This document shows positions 59,467-64,000 of a stretch of DNA of 64,000 nt, in pieces. Under the pieces are notes generated by a model. It saw only the letters and a program-made list of their open reading frames with translations. It did no database searches and had not been told where the DNA came from. This stretch comes from Dehalococcoidia bacterium (lineage in GTDB: Bacteria; Chloroflexota; Dehalococcoidia; Lucifugimonadales; UBA1123): NCBI GenBank assembly GCA_009838465.1, contig VXRN01000056.1:1-64000 (forward strand). Direction: 5' to 3'. The position numbers and the translations under genes were made by a program. Each line of letters begins with the position of its first letter. The first letter of the stretch is position 1.

Positions 59467-60468
59467 ATGGCTGCGGACAGACTGACCGACAAGATTTACG
59501 GGTGCCTTCTGGGGGGTCTGATTGGGGACGCGATGGGCGCGCCCACTGAAGGGATGCATTACAGACAGATCATTGAAGAGTTTGGGCCCGAGGGCGTCAC
59601 CCACTTCGAAGGGGTGGGCACCGACGATACAGCCATCAGGGGCCAGTTGATAGACGCCATATTCAAGAGCGACGGTCATCCGACGGTGGACGACTTCGCC
59701 CAGTCGTTCAGAGATTTCAGGGACCAGAACAGGCATCTGTGGTTCATACCTGTGCGGAACGCTTTCCACAAGTTCGACCAAGGAGTGGAGCTGCCTGCTT
59801 ACACCGGATGGGGGAACATGCAGAGTTCCTCGACTGCCATGGCCATATCTCCAATGGGAATCATCAACGCCTGTAATCCTCGCCAGGCGGCGCTTGAGAC
59901 GATGGACGTAGCATCGTTCATCCACAACGGGCCGTCGGGCTACTGTCGCGATGCGGCCTGCGCTATGGCGGCGTCGGTGGCGGCAGCCTTCGAGGCAAAC
60001 GCGACAGTGGAGAGCGTCGTGGATGCCGCTTCACGGTATCTGCTGCCCGTAAGCGCAGCGGAGATCAGGCAGACCATCGCCGCCGCGCTGGACCTGGCGG
60101 CGGAGACCGGCTCATACGAACTCTTCCGCGAGAGTTACTACGAACGATTCCAGCGGACGGTGCTGGCGGACTCGATGGAGACTATCCCCGCGACGCTGGC
60201 GATACTGACGCTGGCCGAGGGCGACCCTGAGCGCGCGATAACGTGGGGCGCCAACTTTGGGAGGGACGCCGACACAATCGCCACGATGATTGGAGGCGTA
60301 GTGGGCGCGCTGCACGGCGCGTCAGGGCTACCTTCCGAGTGGGTCGCCAAGGTGGAGGCAAACCCGGACGTCACCTACGGAAAGGATTCCCGGCGGCTGG
60401 AGCAGGTAGTCCGCAGACGCATGGAAGAGTCGAAGGAGAGGCTGACGGCGCTGGAGTCACTGGGGTAG
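59467..60468 (+). CDS. ADP-ribosylglycohydrolase family protein
   Basis: 333 residues. Family members remove ADP-ribose from proteins or hydrolyse related N- or O-glycosides with two magnesium ions. Metal motifs: GDAMGAPTEGM near residue 21, TDDTAIRGQL near 56 (two Asp) and the C-terminal GRDADTIATMIGGVVGALHGA near 265. No NAD-metabolism partner other than nadX, about 15 kb away, is present. In catabolic islands this family can act on nucleoside- or ribose-like compounds, so a metabolic rather than signalling role is as likely. Confidence 0.9.
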   Translation: MAADRLTDKIYGCLLGGLIGDAMGAPTEGMHYRQIIEEFGPEGVTHFEGVGTDDTAIRGQLIDAIFKSDGHPTVDDFAQSFRDFRDQNRHLWFIPVRNAFHKFDQGVELPAYTGWGNMQSSSTAMAISPMGIINACNPRQAALETMDVASFIHNGPSGYCRDAACAMAASVAAAFEANATVESVVDAASRYLLPVSAAEIRQTIAAALDLAAETGSYELFRESYYERFQRTVLADSMETIPATLAILTLAEGDPERAITWGANFGRDADTIATMIGGVVGALHGASGLPSEWVAKVEANPDVTYGKDSRRLEQVVRRRMEESKERLTALESLG

Positions 60469-60473
60469 CAGTC

Positions 60474-61244
60474 TCAGGCAGTTCTCCATTGCTCGGCGTC
60501 GTCTTCGGGTTCGTACCCGATGAGCTCGCGCGAGTTGGAGATGTCCCAGAAGCGCCAGGTGTTGTTGGAGACGCCGTAGAAGATCGCGAACCTAACGGTG
60601 TCGGGGGCGTCTATGCACCTGCGAACCAACTGCACCAGGTCGGGGTGGGACAGCAGGGTGGCGAATTGTCTCAGGGCCTGCGGCCTGCCCTCGCGGTTCA
60701 ATGTCCCAATCCTAAGGCAGATTACCGAGAGACCGAAATGGTCGGAGTAGTAGCGTCCCGCGGCCTCGCCGAACGCCTTGCCTATTCCATAGGGCCCGTC
60801 CGGTCGTATCGGCATATCCACGGTTACACGGGGGAAAGTCTCCGGGTCCAGCCCATCGTACCTGCCCGCGACGATGGAGGCGTAAGGCTCGTCCTCCTCG
60901 TAGTTGCCTGTGGCATGGTTGGAACTGGCGAAGATTACCCGCTTTGCTCCGGCGCGTCGCGCGGCCTCCAGCGCGTTGTAGGTGGAAGGCAGGTTGTTGC
61001 GATATACGACGTCCCAGGGACTGTCCTGGTCCGGCACGCTGGCTAGGTCAATGACCGTGTCCACGCCTTCGTAGGCGGGCAGCACGGCGTCGAGGTCGGA
61101 TGTATCGGCAACCAGGCTGGTGAATCCATCCACCGGCCTGATGTCCACGCCGGTCACATTGTACGAGTCCTTCAGGCCGTCCTGGAGCAGGCCGCCTATG
61201 AGTCCGGCCGCTCCCGTAATCAGTACGTTCTTTCTGTCAGGCAT
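60474..61244 (-). CDS. NAD-dependent epimerase/dehydratase, uronate dehydrogenase-like
   Basis: 256 residues. Extended SDR with TGAAGLIGGLLQDGL near residues 10-24, LASVPDQDSPW, SSNHATGNYEEDEPY, and Tyr-x3-Lys in YGIGKAFGE. The overall pattern, including the SSNH motif, resembles uronate dehydrogenases, which oxidise galacturonate or glucuronate to the lactone. Start chosen at ATG 61244, just after GGGAGAGC; ATG 61268 lies ahead of that site. Convergent with the ADP-ribosylglycohydrolase gene with 5 bases between stops. A lactonase (SMP-30) and enolase-type dehydratase elsewhere in the window would fit a sugar-acid route. Confidence 0.87.
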   Translation of the reverse strand: MPDRKNVLITGAAGLIGGLLQDGLKDSYNVTGVDIRPVDGFTSLVADTSDLDAVLPAYEGVDTVIDLASVPDQDSPWDVVYRNNLPSTYNALEAARRAGAKRVIFASSNHATGNYEEDEPYASIVAGRYDGLDPETFPRVTVDMPIRPDGPYGIGKAFGEAAGRYYSDHFGLSVICLRIGTLNREGRPQALRQFATLLSHPDLVQLVRRCIDAPDTVRFAIFYGVSNNTWRFWDISNSRELIGYEPEDDAEQWRTA

Positions 61245-61604
61245 ATTGCTCTCCCAGGATCTCTTCATTATTAAGCGTCACTAGAGTAGTCCGTTCGTGG
61301 TGAGCTTGTCGAACCATGAACGGACGGCCCTTCGACAAGTTTCCTTCGACAAGCTCAGGATGAACGAGAGATCGAAGACGAGGCGAAAATTAAATATCCT
61401 GATGGCTCTCCTGTGAACCCGTGATCAATTACAAAACGAAAAGTCCCTGTAATCTGGATTATATCCATTTACAGGGGTTTTGGTCAGTTGTAAGATTGCG
61501 GGACTATGTAGTAACACTGGTAATAGCCTTCCGTCTATGGTTATCCACATTTCACCATCAATTCATGAACGTTTGCAGTAGAATCAGGACGCACGCTAAT
61601 CACC
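61245..61604. other. 360-base divergent gap with repeat and hairpin
   Basis: Contains a long family C copy at 61261-61390 and an interrupted hairpin at 61445-61476 (CCCTGTAA...TTACAGGG with an inner TGGAT/ATCCA stem, followed by GTTTTGG). No gene seen; no clear promoter for the transporter at 61605 was found. Confidence 0.6.
61261..61390. repeat. Composite repeat, family C (long copy)
   Basis: Starts CTCTTCATTATTAAGCGTCA, continues CTAGAGTAGTCCGTTCGTGG, CGGACGGCCCTTCGACAAG, TTCGACAAGCTCAGGATGAA and ends CGAGAGATCGAAGACGAGGC then GAAAAT. Matches 43887-44025 in order and orientation. Confidence 0.75.
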
Positions 61605-64000
61605 ATGAACCGGATACTCGACAGGCTGAGCTGGCTGGTCACGGTCCGCCCGTATATTACGCTCACCATTCTCCTTATCGTTACCGTTGTGCTGGGCGCG
61701 GGGGCTACGCTGCGCGCCCCGCTGACGGAGGGGGCGGACGTGGCATTTCTTCCCCCGGGACACATCATCGCCAACGCGACACGCGAAATAGATGAGTTCT
61801 TCGGGGAATCCAATGAAGTCAGTGTCGTAACGCTGATCTTCCGCGGGGATGCGCTCACACCGGGCGGCCTTTCGCAGATGGATGAGCTGATAAACGAGAT
61901 CGTCAGCGACCCAGGGGTGGGTCAGCTACTGGCGTCTGCTGATCCGGTCATCGCTCCCGTGCATCTGATCAATGCCATACTCCAGGTGGAGAGCCTAGAG
62001 TCGGTCACGCAGGCGGAAATTGATTCCGCCCGCAGCGTCCCGCAGATCCAGGGTGCCCTGGCCGCGATGACCGGGACCGACGCGGACGGCACACCGGTCG
62101 CTATCGCCAACATCCGCCTGAGCGATACCGGCGACGAGAGAGTCCAGGACGCCGAACGGAGGATCAGTGAGCTTGCAGCAGGGAATGAGGGTCCGCTGCG
62201 CGTGAGCAGTCTTTCGCCGGTGATCTACGAGGATGAGTACAGGCAAGCCACTGAGTCCGGGATGGCGCCGCTGATAGGGCTGGCTCTGCTTCTGATCGCG
62301 GCGCTGCTCCTGCTCTTTACGCGCGCCATATCGGATATGCTGCTGACGTTGGCGGGACTTGTCCTGGCGCTGGTCTGGATCATAGGGGCAGAGGGCTGGC
62401 TCGGACCGAATGGGCTGAGCTTGATAGGCCCTCCGAGCTCGCTCACCTCGATGGTGCCTGTCGTCATCATCAGCCTGACGGTGGACTATGCTATTCAGGC
62501 AGTCTCACACTACCGCGAGCAGCGACTTGCCGGCGAGCGGGTTGTGGAGGCGGTACGGCGGGGGCTGAGTAACGTTACGATCCCCCTGACATTGGCCGCC
62601 GTTACCACTATGGTCAGCCTGCTGGTATCGTTATTCTCGCCTATCGGAGTGATCGGCGACTTTGGCGTTGTCGCGGGGCTGGGTGTGGGACTGAGTTTGA
62701 TAGTGATGCTGACGCTGATCCCGGCAGGTCGGACGATCATTGACAGGCGACGCGAGGCGCGGGGCACATTAGCTGATCCCCGTCCAATCTCGAATGCACT
62801 GCCCGGTATCACACCGGCAGCGGAGTTGCTGGGGAGATGGATTACGCGCTGGCCCGCGCCCTTCCTCATCGTCGTGATCGCGGCAACGATTGGGCTCGGG
62901 TTCGCAGCTACGGGGCTGAAGTTCGAGTTCAGCATCCGCGACATCCTGCCCCGAGGTGGGAGCGTGATGGAGGATATGAATACCCTCGACGCGGCTGTCG
63001 GCGGCTCGACGGAGGTCGCCACCATTCTGGTGAAGTCCGAAGTCACCAAGACCCGGACGCTTCTGAATCTCCACGACCTCACGGCGGGCTTCGAGGACGA
63101 ACTTCGCCGCCCGAAGGCGGCAGCCGGACCGATCCAGGGATCGTATGAAGCGCTCGTTGACGACTGGACTAACGACTCCGGGGAACCCGACGACAAGTAT
63201 GACCCTGAGCTCGCGGAACTCTTCAGCGCAGCCTCTCCCGGAGTAGAACTCGATCCTGAACTGATGCAGGAGTTCATGGATGAACTCGTCGCGAGAGAGC
63301 CTGAGCTGGCGCGCATTCTGATCAACGACCCGGAAGGCATTGATGTCATGCTGCTCCAGTTCCCAAGCTACCTTGACGATCCTGAACATACGAGGATGCT
63401 TCAGGAGGACATAGAGGCGCTATGGCTGGGCGACGACAGCGCCATTACAGCGCTGTCGGAAAGCATCGTCGCAGTCTCGGTCACCGACCAGATCACGGAC
63501 CGGCAGACGGAGGCAATCAGCACCACCATCGCAGTGGCCCTGGGCATCCTCTCCATCTTCTTCTGGGTGACGCTGCGGCAGCCTGCGCTGGGGTTCATTG
63601 CGGTGGGTCCGATCGTACTCGTACTCGTCAGCGTACTGGGTACGATGGCTCTGCTGGATATTCCCTATACGCTGATCACCTCGATCATCACGGCGCTTTC
63701 AATTGGCATCGGTGTGGACTATACGATCCACGTGATTCATCGCTACCGGGAGGAGTTCACACGCCTGCGGGACCCTGAGAAAGCGGCGGTCCAGACCCTG
63801 GCCACCACCGGTTCGGCACTGCTTGGCTCCGCGCTGACGACGGCGTTCGGGTTCGGAGTATTGATAGCCTCGCCGCTGCTTGCGTCCCAGCAGTTCGGAA
63901 TCACGGCGACCATAACGATCCTCTACTCCCTGATAGTCTCCATCGTGGTAGTGCTGCCCGCGATGGTGGTCTGGGGCGCATACCAGAATATGCGGCTGCG
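61605..64000 (+). CDS. RND/MMPL-family transporter (cut off at the window edge)
   Basis: At least 798 codons; the frame is open to the last base, so the C-terminus is missing. ATG 61605 begins MNRILDRLSWLVTVRPYITL, a first membrane helix, then a large extracytoplasmic domain. A block of about five helices follows, including PVVIISLTVDYAIQAVSHYRE near residue 285, the conserved acidic-residue helix of MMPL/RND proteins. A second domain and helix block repeats this, with SIGIGVDYTIHVIHRYREEF near residue 700 and a further TTAFGFGVL. This is the duplicated two-domain design of MMPL/hopanoid-type RND lipid transporters. Substrate probably lipid or hydrophobic; not determined. Confidence 0.9.
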   Translation, partial: MNRILDRLSWLVTVRPYITLTILLIVTVVLGAGATLRAPLTEGADVAFLPPGHIIANATREIDEFFGESNEVSVVTLIFRGDALTPGGLSQMDELINEIVSDPGVGQLLASADPVIAPVHLINAILQVESLESVTQAEIDSARSVPQIQGALAAMTGTDADGTPVAIANIRLSDTGDERVQDAERRISELAAGNEGPLRVSSLSPVIYEDEYRQATESGMAPLIGLALLLIAALLLLFTRAISDMLLTLAGLVLALVWIIGAEGWLGPNGLSLIGPPSSLTSMVPVVIISLTVDYAIQAVSHYREQRLAGERVVEAVRRGLSNVTIPLTLAAVTTMVSLLVSLFSPIGVIGDFGVVAGLGVGLSLIVMLTLIPAGRTIIDRRREARGTLADPRPISNALPGITPAAELLGRWITRWPAPFLIVVIAATIGLGFAATGLKFEFSIRDILPRGGSVMEDMNTLDAAVGGSTEVATILVKSEVTKTRTLLNLHDLTAGFEDELRRPKAAAGPIQGSYEALVDDWTNDSGEPDDKYDPELAELFSAASPGVELDPELMQEFMDELVAREPELARILINDPEGIDVMLLQFPSYLDDPEHTRMLQEDIEALWLGDDSAITALSESIVAVSVTDQITDRQTEAISTTIAVALGILSIFFWVTLRQPALGFIAVGPIVLVLVSVLGTMALLDIPYTLITSIITALSIGIGVDYTIHVIHRYREEFTRLRDPEKAAVQTLATTGSALLGSALTTAFGFGVLIASPLLASQQFGITATITILYSLIVSIVVVLPAMVVWGAYQNMRL

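Noticed and set aside
59467-60468. NAD/ADP-ribose signalling or defence system built from the ADP-ribosylglycohydrolase
   Set aside because: No ADP-ribosyltransferase, macrodomain or defence partner nearby; a metabolic role fits the surroundings equally well.

Overview
This 64 kb window looks like one piece of a bacterial chromosome with moderately high GC. It is densely packed with catabolic and transport genes and has no rRNA, tRNA, CRISPR or complete insertion sequence that I can see. The protein mix (FAD amine oxidases, fused hydantoinase, type III CoA-transferases, enolase-superfamily and GMC enzymes, many amidohydrolases and SDRs, ThuA proteins, family-5 lipoprotein binding proteins with Pro/Ala linkers) and the many intergenic palindromes resemble Dehalococcoidia/SAR202-type Chloroflexota. 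That assignment is an inference from gene content, not from a marker gene.

Layout. Positions 112-4380: FAD oxidoreductase, SMP-30 lactonase and HpcH/HpaI aldolase (minus), then a divergent nucleoside hydrolase (plus). 4970-12084: a plus-strand run of fused hydantoinase/oxoprolinase, enoyl-CoA hydratase and two adjacent type III CoA-transferases, the first with Ser at the catalytic Asp position. 12076-12180 holds the tail of a lost ABC exporter. 12196-16341: D-aminoacylase, DUF971, HAD phosphatase, and a divergent anti-sigma/ECF sigma locus. 16370-19517: class III aminotransferase, SDR, alcohol dehydrogenase. 19654-23635: a minus-strand iron ABC operon whose binding lipoprotein carries an Ala-rich helical insert. 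23792-24712: an unrecognised protein with an internal duplication and a Cys cluster. 25164-27254: fused electron-transfer flavoprotein and a CDGSH protein.

27438-35552 carries two peptide-type ABC importers. Each has a lipoprotein, a hairpin and two permeases but no ATPase, and both start from near-identical promoters. 35608-40923 carries a membrane protein, an FG-GAP/ASPIC lipoprotein, an MFS transporter and a thioredoxin-like lipoprotein. 40998-54415 carries amidohydrolases, VOC proteins, two ThuA proteins, aspartate dehydrogenase (apparently leaderless and bracketed by inverted repeats), dehydrogenases, a DegT aminotransferase and SDRs. 54747-60468 carries an enolase-superfamily enzyme, a DUF2283/HPE-motif toxin-antitoxin-like pair, an SDR, a GMC oxidoreductase and an ADP-ribosylglycohydrolase. 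The window ends with an epimerase and an RND-type transporter that runs off the right edge.

Functionally the region reads as a scavenging island: importers bring in peptides or other small organics and iron. Amidohydrolases, hydantoinase, lactonase, aldolase, dehydratases and oxidoreductases break compounds down. CoA-transferases, enoyl-CoA hydratase and ETF feed the products into acyl-CoA oxidation. Between genes lie at least four families of short palindromic or composite repeats. One of them supplies the ribosome-binding site and start codon of a gene.
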